DNA of 64,000 bases from contig NZ_JBKHUI010000006.1 of assembly GCF_046569695.1 (NCBI RefSeq), forward strand, positions 62,001 through 126,000. Reading direction: 5' to 3'. Under the pieces are notes generated by a model, which saw nothing but the letters and a program-made list of their open reading frames with translations, made no database searches and was not told the origin of the DNA. The translations under genes and the position numbers were made by a program. Of the stretch, positions 52,676 to 60,320 are shown piece by piece. How positions within the stretch are numbered: position 1 is the stretch's first letter; every line of letters begins with the position of its first letter. The DNA is from Kluyvera sp046569695. Lineage in GTDB: Bacteria; Pseudomonadota; Gammaproteobacteria; Enterobacterales; Enterobacteriaceae.

Positions 52676-52727
52676 ACAGCCTTTTCTCCAGTGTATTATT
52701 TTGCTACTGCATTTTAATGTGTCGCAC

Positions 52728-52748
52728 TGTACCAGTACACGAGTACAA
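52728..52748 (-). promoter_or_regulatory. TrpR operator of mtr
   Basis: On the minus strand TTGTACTCGTGTACTGGTAC, a dyad of GTAC half-sites that agrees with the E. coli mtr operator as I recall it. It sits in the mtr promoter region. Confidence 0.82.
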
Positions 52749-52754
52749 ATGGAA

Positions 52755-52786
52755 TAAAAAAAGCCCCAATCATAACGATCGGGGCT
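52755..52786 (-). terminator. Terminator of deaD
   Basis: AGCCCCGATC / GATTGGGGCT stem (minus strand) with a 5-base loop, followed by seven T residues on the transcript. It lies 35 bases after the deaD stop. Confidence 0.92.
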
Positions 52787-52820
52787 GTATATATTACTTT
52801 ACGCTTTTAAACCGTGAGGT

Positions 52821-54782
52821 TTATGCGTCACCGCCGAAACGACGACGACCGGTAGAATCATCACGACGTGGAGCAGCTCCTGCATCATCACGGCGCGGCG
52901 CACGGTTACCACCGTCACGACGCTCACCGCTGAAACGACGACCATCACCACGACCGCCTTCACGACGCTCGCCGCCGAAACCGCGACCTTCGCCACGACG
53001 TTCGCCACCGAAGCTACGACCGCCTTCACGACGTTCGCCGCCGAAGCTACGACCGCTACGCTCTGGACGAGGCTGCGCGTCGCCGATCAGCTGCATGTTC
53101 ATCGGTTTGTTCAGGATGCGGGTGCGAGTAAAGTGCTGCAGTACTTCGCCCGGCATGCCTTTTGGCAGTTCGATAGTAGAGTGGGTACCGAACAGCTTGA
53201 TGTTACCGATGTAACGGCTGCTGATGTCGCCTTCGTTCGCAATAGCGCCAACGATGTGACGAACTTCAACGCCGTCATCACGACCTACTTCAATGCGGTA
53301 CAGTTCCATATCGCCAACGTCACGACGTTCGCGTTTAGGACGATCTTCACCACCGCGTTCTGCACGGTCGCCACGTGGGCCACGGTCGTTACGGTCACGA
53401 CGTTCGAAACGATCGTCACGGTCACGGAACTCACGCTTAGGACGCATTGGCGCATCTGGTGGAACGATCAGAGAACGTTCGCCCTGTGCCATTTTCAGCA
53501 GCGCAGCGGCCAGCGTTTCAACGTCCAGCTCTTCGCCTTCCGCGGTCGGCTGGATTTGCGCCAGCAGTGCACGGTACTGATCCAGATCGCTGCTTTCCAG
53601 CTGCTGCTGTACTTTCGCGGCGAATTTTTCCAGACGGCGTTTGCCCAGCAGATCTGCGTTTGGCAGCTCAACTTCTGGAATGGTCAGCTTCATAGTACGT
53701 TCGATGTTGCGCAGCAGACGACGCTCGCGGTTCTCAACGAACAGCAGCGCACGGCCAGCACGACCCGCACGACCGGTACGGCCGATACGGTGAACGTAAG
53801 ACTCAGAGTCCATTGGGATGTCGTAGTTAACAACCAGGCTGATACGCTCAACGTCCAGACCACGTGCCGCAACGTCGGTTGCGATCAGGATATCCAGACG
53901 ACCGTCTTTCAGACGATCCAGAGTCTGCTCACGCAGAGACTGGTTCATGTCGCCGTTCAGCGCGGCGCTGTTGTAGCCGCTACGTTCCAGGGCTTCAGCC
54001 ACTTCCAGGGTCGCGTTTTTGGTACGAACGAAGATAATCGCCGCATCAAAATCTTCAGCTTCCAGGAAACGTACCAGCGCTTCGTTTTTGCGCATGCCGT
54101 ACACAGACCAGTAGCTCTGGCTGATGTCAGGACGAGTGGTTACGCTGGACTGAATGCGTACTTCCTGTGGATCTTTCATAAAGCGACGGGTAATACGACG
54201 GATAGCTTCCGGCATGGTTGCAGAGAACAGAGCGGTCTGATGACCTTCTGGAATCTGAGCCATGATGGTTTCAACGTCTTCGATAAAGCCCATACGCAGC
54301 ATTTCATCAGCTTCGTCCAGTACCAGACCGCTCAGTTTAGAGAGATCCAGGGTACCGCGCTTCAGGTGGTCCAGCAGACGACCTGGGGTACCGACGACAA
54401 TCTGTGGCCCTTGACGCAGGGCGCGTAACTGCACGTCATAACGCTGGCCGCCGTACAGGGCAACCACGTTTACGCCGCGCATATGTTTAGAGAACTCGGT
54501 CATTGCTTCAGCCACCTGAACCGCCAGTTCGCGGGTCGGGGCCAGCACCAGGATTTGAGGTGCTTTCAGCTCAGGATCGAGATTATTCAGCAGTGGCAGG
54601 GAAAACGCTGCGGTTTTACCACTACCTGTCTGGGCCATACCCAGAACGTCACGACCGCCCAGCAGGTGCGGAATGCACTCAGCCTGGATCGGAGATGGTT
54701 TTTCGTAACCCAGATCGGTAAGGGCTTCAAGGATAGGAGCCTTCAGGCCCAGATCTGCAAAAGTGGTTTCGAATTCAGCCAT
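52821..54782 (-). CDS. deaD: DeaD (CsdA), cold-shock DEAD-box RNA helicase
   Basis: A 653-residue ATP-dependent RNA helicase for 50S assembly and mRNA decay at low temperature. Start 54782 gives MAEFETTFADLGLKAPILEAL as in E. coli. Motifs are AQTGSGKTAAF (I), PTRELAVQ (Ia), VLDEADEM (II), FSATMPE (III), ATDVAARGLDVERISLVVNYD (V) and HRIGRTGRAGR (VI). A DbpA-like RNA-binding domain (about 480-560) is followed by an Arg/Gly-rich tail with repeats of SFGGERREGGR type. The tail makes it about 24 residues longer than E. coli DeaD. Leader peptide yrbN overlaps the start. Confidence 0.96.
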   Translation of the reverse strand: MAEFETTFADLGLKAPILEALTDLGYEKPSPIQAECIPHLLGGRDVLGMAQTGSGKTAAFSLPLLNNLDPELKAPQILVLAPTRELAVQVAEAMTEFSKHMRGVNVVALYGGQRYDVQLRALRQGPQIVVGTPGRLLDHLKRGTLDLSKLSGLVLDEADEMLRMGFIEDVETIMAQIPEGHQTALFSATMPEAIRRITRRFMKDPQEVRIQSSVTTRPDISQSYWSVYGMRKNEALVRFLEAEDFDAAIIFVRTKNATLEVAEALERSGYNSAALNGDMNQSLREQTLDRLKDGRLDILIATDVAARGLDVERISLVVNYDIPMDSESYVHRIGRTGRAGRAGRALLFVENRERRLLRNIERTMKLTIPEVELPNADLLGKRRLEKFAAKVQQQLESSDLDQYRALLAQIQPTAEGEELDVETLAAALLKMAQGERSLIVPPDAPMRPKREFRDRDDRFERRDRNDRGPRGDRAERGGEDRPKRERRDVGDMELYRIEVGRDDGVEVRHIVGAIANEGDISSRYIGNIKLFGTHSTIELPKGMPGEVLQHFTRTRILNKPMNMQLIGDAQPRPERSGRSFGGERREGGRSFGGERRGEGRGFGGERREGGRGDGRRFSGERRDGGNRAPRRDDAGAAPRRDDSTGRRRFGGDA

Positions 54783-54855
54783 GTAGTACAAGTGCCTCAA
54801 TATTAATGGCGGCCAGTCTACATAACTCATCATGAAATTGATCTGCAATTTTCAT
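54775..54855 (-). CDS. yrbN: YrbN, 26-residue leader peptide overlapping deaD
   Basis: An ATG at 54855 opens a 26-codon frame beginning MKIADQFHDELCRLAAIN and ending ALVLHG, with TGA at 54775-54777 inside the deaD start region (8-base overlap). Position, length and sequence match the E. coli small protein YrbN. The deaD start has only a distant GAGG, so translation of yrbN may couple to deaD (inference). It is too short for common gene callers. Confidence 0.85.
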   Translation of the reverse strand: MKIADQFHDELCRLAAINIEALVLHG

Positions 54856-54960
54856 TGAAAAGTGTGAACCGGCTCAAAGTAGGTGTATTAACGAACAACA
54901 ACGCCCTCACCCGCAAAGGTGATGGCAATCAAAAAGATTACGGGCTGATGTAGTCGTCAG

Positions 54961-55845
54961 CTATTGCTGGTCCGATTCTGCCAGGTCATCTTGGTCCTGG
55001 CCCAGGAGCGATAATTCCAACAATGCGTATCGGTGCTCAACGTAGTTGTGTACGTTGTTGGCAACCGCCAGTTTGAACAGTGCCGTAGCGCTGTCCTTGT
55101 CCCCAAGACTTAGGTAATACTTACCTAAATAGAAGTTGGTTTCACTGAGATGCTCAGCGAGCGAGGTGTTATCCGTTGCGTCCGCCTTCAGGCGTTCCAT
55201 TAACGTTTTTTCGTCAATGTTGCCTAAGTAGAACTCGACAATGTTCCATCCCCACTGTTCTTTATCCGATTTGTCGAAGCGTTGCTTCAACGCGTCTTTT
55301 GCCTGCTTCTCATCGAGCTTCTGCTCGGCGAGATAAAGCCACAGGCTGCGGAAAGGATCATTGGGATCGTCTTGATAAAACGCCAGCAGATCATCTTGCG
55401 CTAACTTCGCACGGCCACCGTAATAAAGCGCGATGCCGCGGTTCAAGTGCGCATAATTGTAAGTTGGATCAAGCTCAAGTACAGAATCAAACGCTTCATA
55501 GGCAGCATCAAAATTGCCTGCCTGCGTTAAATAAATGCCTAAGTAATTGAATACTTCAGGCATATCAGGTCGGATTGCCAGCGCTTGCGAGAAATCGTTA
55601 CGCGCTAATGCCCTCAGACCGAGACTATCATACAACACTCCGCGCTCATATAAAAGCTGTGCGCGTTCGTCATCGGTTAAAGCCCGACTGGCAAGAATTT
55701 GTTCCATACGTGCCAGGATCACTTCCTGCTGTAAAGTCGGTTGCAATGGCACTGCGAGGACTTCACTCTTACGCCAGGCAGAGTTGCTGCATCCTGCCAG
55801 CGTGAGTGCTGTCGCAACGAAACACCAGCGCAAAAAAGGCTTCAT
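54961..55845 (-). CDS. nlpI: NlpI, outer membrane TPR lipoprotein
   Basis: A 294-residue lipoprotein adaptor that scaffolds peptidoglycan hydrolases and delivers MepS to the protease Prc. The signal peptide ends TLAGC (lipidated Cys19). TPR repeats lie at about 62-165, for example LLYERGVLYDSLGLRALARNDFSQALAIRPDMPEVFNYLGIYLTQAGNFDAAYEAFDSVLELDP. Length equals E. coli NlpI. It lies 110 bp after pnp on the same strand. Confidence 0.96.
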   Translation of the reverse strand: MKPFLRWCFVATALTLAGCSNSAWRKSEVLAVPLQPTLQQEVILARMEQILASRALTDDERAQLLYERGVLYDSLGLRALARNDFSQALAIRPDMPEVFNYLGIYLTQAGNFDAAYEAFDSVLELDPTYNYAHLNRGIALYYGGRAKLAQDDLLAFYQDDPNDPFRSLWLYLAEQKLDEKQAKDALKQRFDKSDKEQWGWNIVEFYLGNIDEKTLMERLKADATDNTSLAEHLSETNFYLGKYYLSLGDKDSATALFKLAVANNVHNYVEHRYALLELSLLGQDQDDLAESDQQ

Positions 55846-55922
55846 TTCCCACTCCCGAAGACAACAATTGGATGAACGTCCTGTCCCCCGCCTGCAAACA
55901 AGGCATCCGGCCAGCTAAATGT

Positions 55923-55944
55923 GCCCTCCGCAAACGCGGAGGGC
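55923..55944 (-). terminator. Hairpin between pnp and nlpI
   Basis: Perfect 9-base stem GCCCTCCGC / GCGGAGGGC with a 4-base loop, starting 12 bases after the pnp stop. No T run follows, so it is more likely an mRNA 3'-end stabiliser or processing site than a strong terminator. Confidence 0.65.
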
Positions 55945-55955
55945 AAAGGCAAACC

Positions 55956-58091
55956 TTACTCGCCCTGCTCTGCTGCCGGAGCTGGTGCTGCGGCGGCTGG
56001 CTGAGACTGCTCGGTTGCTTCTTTAATGCTCAGACGGATACGGCCCTGACGGTCAACTTCCAGAACCTTAACCGGTACTTCCTGGTTCATCTGCAGGTAG
56101 TCGGTCACTTTCTCAACGCGCTTGTCAGCGATCTGAGAGATGTGTACCAGACCTTCTTTACCGCCACCGATGGCAACGAATGCGCCAAAGTCAACGATAC
56201 GGGTCACTTTACCGTTGTAGATACGACCTACTTCGATTTCTGCAGTGATCTCTTCGATACGACGGATAGCGAATTTCGCTTTTTCACCGTCGGTCGCAGC
56301 GATCTTCACGGTACCGTCATCTTCGATTTCGATGGTGGTGCCGGTTTCTTCGGTCAGAGCACGGATAACAGAACCGCCTTTACCGATAACGTCTTTGATC
56401 TTGTCTGGATTGATCTTGATGGTGTGGATACGTGGAGCGAACTGAGAAATGTCGCCACGTGGCGCGTTAATCGCCTGTTCCATCACGCCCAGGATGTGCA
56501 TACGAGCACCTTTAGCCTGGTTCAGAGCAACCTGCATGATCTCTTTGGTGATACCTTCAATTTTGATATCCATCTGCAGTGCAGAGATACCGTCGCGGGA
56601 GCCCGCCACTTTGAAGTCCATATCGCCCAGGTGGTCTTCGTCGCCCAGGATGTCAGACAGAACAACAAAGTTGTCGCCTTCTTTCACCAGACCCATCGCG
56701 ATACCCGCAACGGCAGCTTTGATAGGCACGCCTGCGTCCATCAGCGCCAGGGAAGCACCACATACGGAAGCCATGGAAGAAGAACCGTTAGATTCGGTGA
56801 TTTCAGAAACCACACGAACGGTGTACGGGAATTTGTCCAGCTCTGGCATCACTGCCAGCACGCCGCGTTTCGCCAGGCGACCGTGACCAATCTCACGACG
56901 CTTAGGAGAACCGACCATACCGGTTTCGCCTACGCAGTAAGGAGGGAAGTTGTAGTGGAACAGGAAGTTGTCAGTACGCTCGCCCATCAGTTCGTCGAGG
57001 TTCTGTGCATCACGGGTGGTGCCCAGGGTCGCAGTCACCAGCGCCTGAGTTTCGCCACGGGTGAACAGCGCGGAACCGTGAGTACGTGGCAGAACGCCAG
57101 TACGTACGTCCAGACCACGGATCATGTCTTTTTCGCGACCATCGATACGCGGCTCGCCTGCCAGTACGCGGCTACGAACAACGTTCTTCTCGATGGCGTG
57201 CAGGATTTCACCCAGTTCGTTAGCGTCCAGGGTTTCATCTTCTGCAACCAGCTGAGCGATGGTTTCAGATTTAATCACGTCAACCTGAGCATAACGCTCT
57301 TGTTTGTCGGTGATGCGGTAAGCGTCGCTCAGGCGAGATTCTGCCAGCGCAGCAACGCGCGCGTTCAGCGCTTCGTTGACGGCTTCTGGCTGCCAATCCC
57401 AACGTGGTTTGCCCGCTTCTTTAACCAGCTCGTTGATCTCTTTGATAACAACCTGCTGCTGTTCGTGGCCGAATACAACGGCACCCAGCATCTGGTCTTC
57501 GCTCAGCAGTTCTGCTTCGGATTCAACCATCAGTACGGCAGCTTCGGTACCGGCAACAACCAGGTCCAGCTTACTCTCTTTCAGTTCGTCCTGAGTTGGG
57601 TTCAGTACGTACTGGTCGTTGATGTAACCAACACGAGCAGAACCGATTGGACCGTTGAACGGAATACCGGACAGGGACAGGGCAGCAGATGCGCCAATCA
57701 TCGCAACGATGTCTGGGTTAACCTGTGGGTTAACGGAAACAACGGTCGCGATAACCTGAACTTCGTTAACGAAGCCTTCTGGGAACAGCGGGCGAACCGG
57801 GCGGTCAATCAGACGCGCGATCAGGGTTTCACCTTCGCTTGGGCGGCCTTCACGACGGAAGAAGCTACCTGGGATACGACCAGCAGCGTAAGTACGCTCC
57901 TGATAGTTAACGGTCAGCGGGAAGAAGTCCTGGCCTGGTTTCGCTTTTTTCTGACCTACAACGGTAACGAATACCGCGGTGTCATCCATGCTAACCATAA
58001 CAGCGGCAGTTGCCTGACGCGCCATCATGCCGGTTTCCAGCGTAACGGTGTGTTGGCCGTACTGGAACTTACGAACGATCGGATTAAGCAA
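55956..58091 (-). CDS. pnp: Pnp, polynucleotide phosphorylase
   Basis: A 711-residue 3'-5' exoribonuclease of the degradosome that uses phosphate. The start is TTG at 58091 (AGGATAGAATT upstream), the same unusual start as in E. coli, giving MLNPIVRKFQYGQHTVTLETG. Two RNase PH domains (about 10-215 and 315-545) contain FFRREGRPSEGETL and the active-site region DILGDEDHLGDMDFKVAG. A KH domain (about 555-615; DKIKDVIGKGGSVIR) and an S1 domain (about 620-690; GKVTRIVDFGAFVAI) follow. Its leader carries the RNase III hairpin used for autocontrol. Confidence 0.97.
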   Translation of the reverse strand: MLNPIVRKFQYGQHTVTLETGMMARQATAAVMVSMDDTAVFVTVVGQKKAKPGQDFFPLTVNYQERTYAAGRIPGSFFRREGRPSEGETLIARLIDRPVRPLFPEGFVNEVQVIATVVSVNPQVNPDIVAMIGASAALSLSGIPFNGPIGSARVGYINDQYVLNPTQDELKESKLDLVVAGTEAAVLMVESEAELLSEDQMLGAVVFGHEQQQVVIKEINELVKEAGKPRWDWQPEAVNEALNARVAALAESRLSDAYRITDKQERYAQVDVIKSETIAQLVAEDETLDANELGEILHAIEKNVVRSRVLAGEPRIDGREKDMIRGLDVRTGVLPRTHGSALFTRGETQALVTATLGTTRDAQNLDELMGERTDNFLFHYNFPPYCVGETGMVGSPKRREIGHGRLAKRGVLAVMPELDKFPYTVRVVSEITESNGSSSMASVCGASLALMDAGVPIKAAVAGIAMGLVKEGDNFVVLSDILGDEDHLGDMDFKVAGSRDGISALQMDIKIEGITKEIMQVALNQAKGARMHILGVMEQAINAPRGDISQFAPRIHTIKINPDKIKDVIGKGGSVIRALTEETGTTIEIEDDGTVKIAATDGEKAKFAIRRIEEITAEIEVGRIYNGKVTRIVDFGAFVAIGGGKEGLVHISQIADKRVEKVTDYLQMNQEVPVKVLEVDRQGRIRLSIKEATEQSQPAAAAPAPAAEQGE

Positions 58092-58167
58092 AATTCTATC
58101 CTTTCTTATTAAATGGCGGCACACCCTCTGGCGTACCGGCCGATGATACCGATCTTCTTTGCATCCT

Positions 58168-58220
58168 CGCGACTAATGACAACCCTAACCCGATGCGGGT
58201 AAAGCCTCTCATTAGCCGCG
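58168..58220 (-). promoter_or_regulatory. RNase III-processed stem-loop in the pnp leader
   Basis: On the minus strand GGCTAATGA ... TCATTAGTCGCG forms the outer stem, with an inner ACCCGCATCGGGT hairpin. It matches the E. coli pnp leader, where RNase III cleavage followed by PNPase degrades the duplex and destabilises pnp mRNA (published autoregulation). It lies about 75 bases before the TTG start. The remainder of the 357-bp rpsO-pnp gap has no gene; it should also hold the pnp promoter. Confidence 0.85.
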
Positions 58221-58404
58221 CGAACCTCTGCAACGAAGAATATGCACAACAACAATACATTATACCCGTTATCTTTCAAAATACTGCTGTGTCGGTAATT
58301 TCAGCTCAATTTTGTCTAAACGAAAGGTAGACAGCGAGGATTACCGGGGCGCAGACAGCGTTTCTACGGGCACTCAATTCTTTTAAATTGGCGTCGTCTG
58401 GTGG

Positions 58405-58433
58405 AAAAAAGGGGCCATAAAGGCCCCTCTTTC
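58405..58433 (-). terminator. rpsO terminator
   Basis: AGAGGGGCC / GGCCCCTTTT stem (minus strand) followed by a run of T residues, 16 bases after the rpsO stop. In E. coli this is the site of polyadenylation-dependent decay of rpsO mRNA. Confidence 0.9.
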
Positions 58434-58448
58434 TGAAACTCGCTAGAA

Positions 58449-58718
58449 TTAGCGACGCAGACCCAGACGCTCGATCAGCGCGGTGTAGCGTGCAACATCT
58501 TTACGTTTCAGGTAGTCGAGCAGTTTACGACGCTGAGAAACCATGCGCAGCAGACCACGACGGCTGTGGTGATCTTTTTTGTGCTCTGCAAAGTGACCCT
58601 GCAGGTGGTTGATCTGTGCAGTCAGCAGTGCAACCTGAACTTCGGTAGAACCACTGTCGTTCGCGCCACGACCGAACTCAGAAACGATTTGTGCTTTAGC
58701 TTCAACGCTTAGAGACAT
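58449..58718 (-). CDS. rpsO: 30S ribosomal protein S15
   Basis: An 89-residue S15, primary 16S rRNA binder in the central domain. The ATG at 58718 is preceded by TTGGAGTTCAAA; the sequence MSLSVEAKAQIVSEFGRGANDSGSTEVQVALLT and the H-rich HKKDHHSRRGLLRMVSQRRKLLDYLK loop are conserved. S15 represses its own translation through a pseudoknot at its ribosome-binding site in E. coli. It lies between truB and pnp in the usual order. Confidence 0.97.
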   Translation of the reverse strand: MSLSVEAKAQIVSEFGRGANDSGSTEVQVALLTAQINHLQGHFAEHKKDHHSRRGLLRMVSQRRKLLDYLKRKDVARYTALIERLGLRR

Positions 58719-58870
58719 TTTGAACTCCAAATTTAAAAGAAAGAAAGGGTGCCGATCTCTAATTCAGCAACCCCTGATATAACGCTTGCCAATTGTTAAA
58801 CAATTAAGCAGGCGTTAAGCCGCGATATTCTACTCGCAGCGCTCTGTTATCGCAAGCCACACAATCTGGC

Positions 58871-59815
58871 TTACTCGGCGTATTCGACCACCAGACGGCG
58901 TGGTGCCACGCGGCCTTCATCGTCAATTTCGCCCATGCCAAGGAATTTACCCTCTTCGCCTTCCGTCACGCGTACCAGACCTTCCAGCGGGGCACCTGAC
59001 GTCCGCACCGGGTTACCATTTTTAAAGTAAACCGATGAGGTTAAAGGGATATTGACTATCGGGTAGTCTGAAGCCGGGCTGTCCATCGGCATTAATAGCG
59101 GGTCGAGCAGTTCCGCTGCTGGAACGCCCTGCTGCTCGGCCTGTTCGACCAATGCCTGCAGCTGTTCCAGCGTAACCATACGGTCGACTGGGTATTTGCT
59201 GACCGCCAGACGACGCAGGAAAATCACGTGTGCGCCGCAGCCGAGTTTTTCACCCAGATCGTCGATAATGGTTCGAATATAGGTGCCTTTTGAGCAGTGA
59301 ATCTCCAGCTCCAGTTCGTTGCCTTCGTGGCGAATAAACAGCAGCTCATAGACGGTAATCGGACGCGCTTCGCGCGGTACGTCAATGCCCTGACGAGCAT
59401 ATTCGTACAGCTTCTTGCCCTGATACTTCAGCGCCGAATACATGGATGGCACCTGTTGAGTGTCTCCACGGAAGCTCTCCAGCGCTTCAGCCAGCTGCGC
59501 ATCGCTGAAGGTCACTGGGCGTTCTTCCACAATTTGTCCGTCAGCATCCGAGGTATCGGTGCGCTGGCCCAGGCGGGCAATCACACGATAACGCTTGTCG
59601 GAGTCCAGCAGATACTGGGAAAACTTGGTGGCTTCACCGAGGCAAATTGGCAGCATGCCGGTAGCCAGCGGGTCCAGCGCACCGGTATGCCCGGCACGGT
59701 TGGCGTTATAAATACGCTTTACCTTCTGCAGCACATCGTTGCTGGACGCACCCTGCGGTTTATCCAGCAACAATACGCCGTGAATATCACGGCCGCGACG
59801 ACGAGGACGACTCAT
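58871..59815 (-). CDS. truB: TruB, tRNA pseudouridine-55 synthase
   Basis: A 314-residue synthase that converts U55 of tRNAs. The catalytic Asp48 lies in GHTGALDPLATGMLP; KPQGASSNDVLQKV, YSALKYQGKKLYEYARQGI and CSKGTYIRTIIDDLG are the other family motifs. A C-terminal PUA-like domain (about 250-312) follows. The start overlaps the rbfA stop by one base, so translation is coupled. Confidence 0.96.
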   Translation of the reverse strand: MSRPRRRGRDIHGVLLLDKPQGASSNDVLQKVKRIYNANRAGHTGALDPLATGMLPICLGEATKFSQYLLDSDKRYRVIARLGQRTDTSDADGQIVEERPVTFSDAQLAEALESFRGDTQQVPSMYSALKYQGKKLYEYARQGIDVPREARPITVYELLFIRHEGNELELEIHCSKGTYIRTIIDDLGEKLGCGAHVIFLRRLAVSKYPVDRMVTLEQLQALVEQAEQQGVPAAELLDPLLMPMDSPASDYPIVNIPLTSSVYFKNGNPVRTSGAPLEGLVRVTEGEEGKFLGMGEIDDEGRVAPRRLVVEYAE

Positions 59816-60219
59816 CAGTCCTCCTTGCTGTCGTCCGCTGGGTTCACACGACGTTCGTCGTCATGCTTCACCACGCTGGTCACCAGGTTGGACATACGCA
59901 TACCTTCAACCAGTGAGTTGTCGTAGAAGAAGGTCAGTTCCGGCACGATACGCAGGCGCATCGCTTTCCCGAGCAGGGAGCGGATAAAACCAGAGGCTTC
60001 CTGCAGCGCTTTGATGCCGGATTTAATCGCCGCTTCATCTTTGTCGTTCAGGAAGGTCACAAACACTTTGGCATAGGCCAGGTCACGGGACATTTCCACA
60101 CCAGAAACGGTGGTCATCATGCCCAGACGAGGATCTTTAATTTCGCGCTGCAGGATGATTGCGATCTCTTTTTGCATCTCCTGGGCCACGCGCTGCGGGC
60201 GACCAAATTCTTTCGCCAT
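59815..60219 (-). CDS. rbfA: RbfA, 30S ribosome-binding factor
   Basis: A 134-residue KH-like maturation factor for the 16S rRNA 5' end and cold adaptation. The start at 60219 gives MAKEFGRPQRVAQEMQKEIAIILQREIKDPRLG, with GGAGAA upstream. The KH-like core ends near LTFFYDNSLVEGMRMSNLV, and the C terminus is acidic/basic mixed. It follows infB with a hairpin between them. Confidence 0.95.
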   Translation of the reverse strand: MAKEFGRPQRVAQEMQKEIAIILQREIKDPRLGMMTTVSGVEMSRDLAYAKVFVTFLNDKDEAAIKSGIKALQEASGFIRSLLGKAMRLRIVPELTFFYDNSLVEGMRMSNLVTSVVKHDDERRVNPADDSKED

Positions 60220-60234
60220 AATAAATTCTCCAGA

Positions 60235-60260
60235 CAAAAAAGGGGCTATCAGCCCCTTTT
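60235..60260 (-). terminator. Hairpin between infB and rbfA
   Basis: AAAAGGGGCT / AGCCCCTTTT stem with a short loop, A/T-flanked on both sides, so it looks like an intrinsic terminator within the operon and may give partial termination before rbfA. Confidence 0.75.
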
Positions 60261-60320
60261 GAAATAATTGCCGGGTTGCACGAGGCGATCCCGGCCTACA
60301 ATCGACAATCTTAACGAAGG

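Noticed and set aside
53133..54428. A 431-codon open frame on the + strand across deaD
   Set aside because: Antisense shadow of deaD with Thr/Phe/Gln-rich translation; deaD motifs are complete on the minus strand.
55806..58112. A 768-codon open frame on the + strand across pnp
   Set aside because: It is the antisense shadow of pnp, caused by codon bias of a highly expressed gene. The translation is low-complexity (Thr/Asn/Phe/Gln-rich) and pnp is unmistakable on the other strand.
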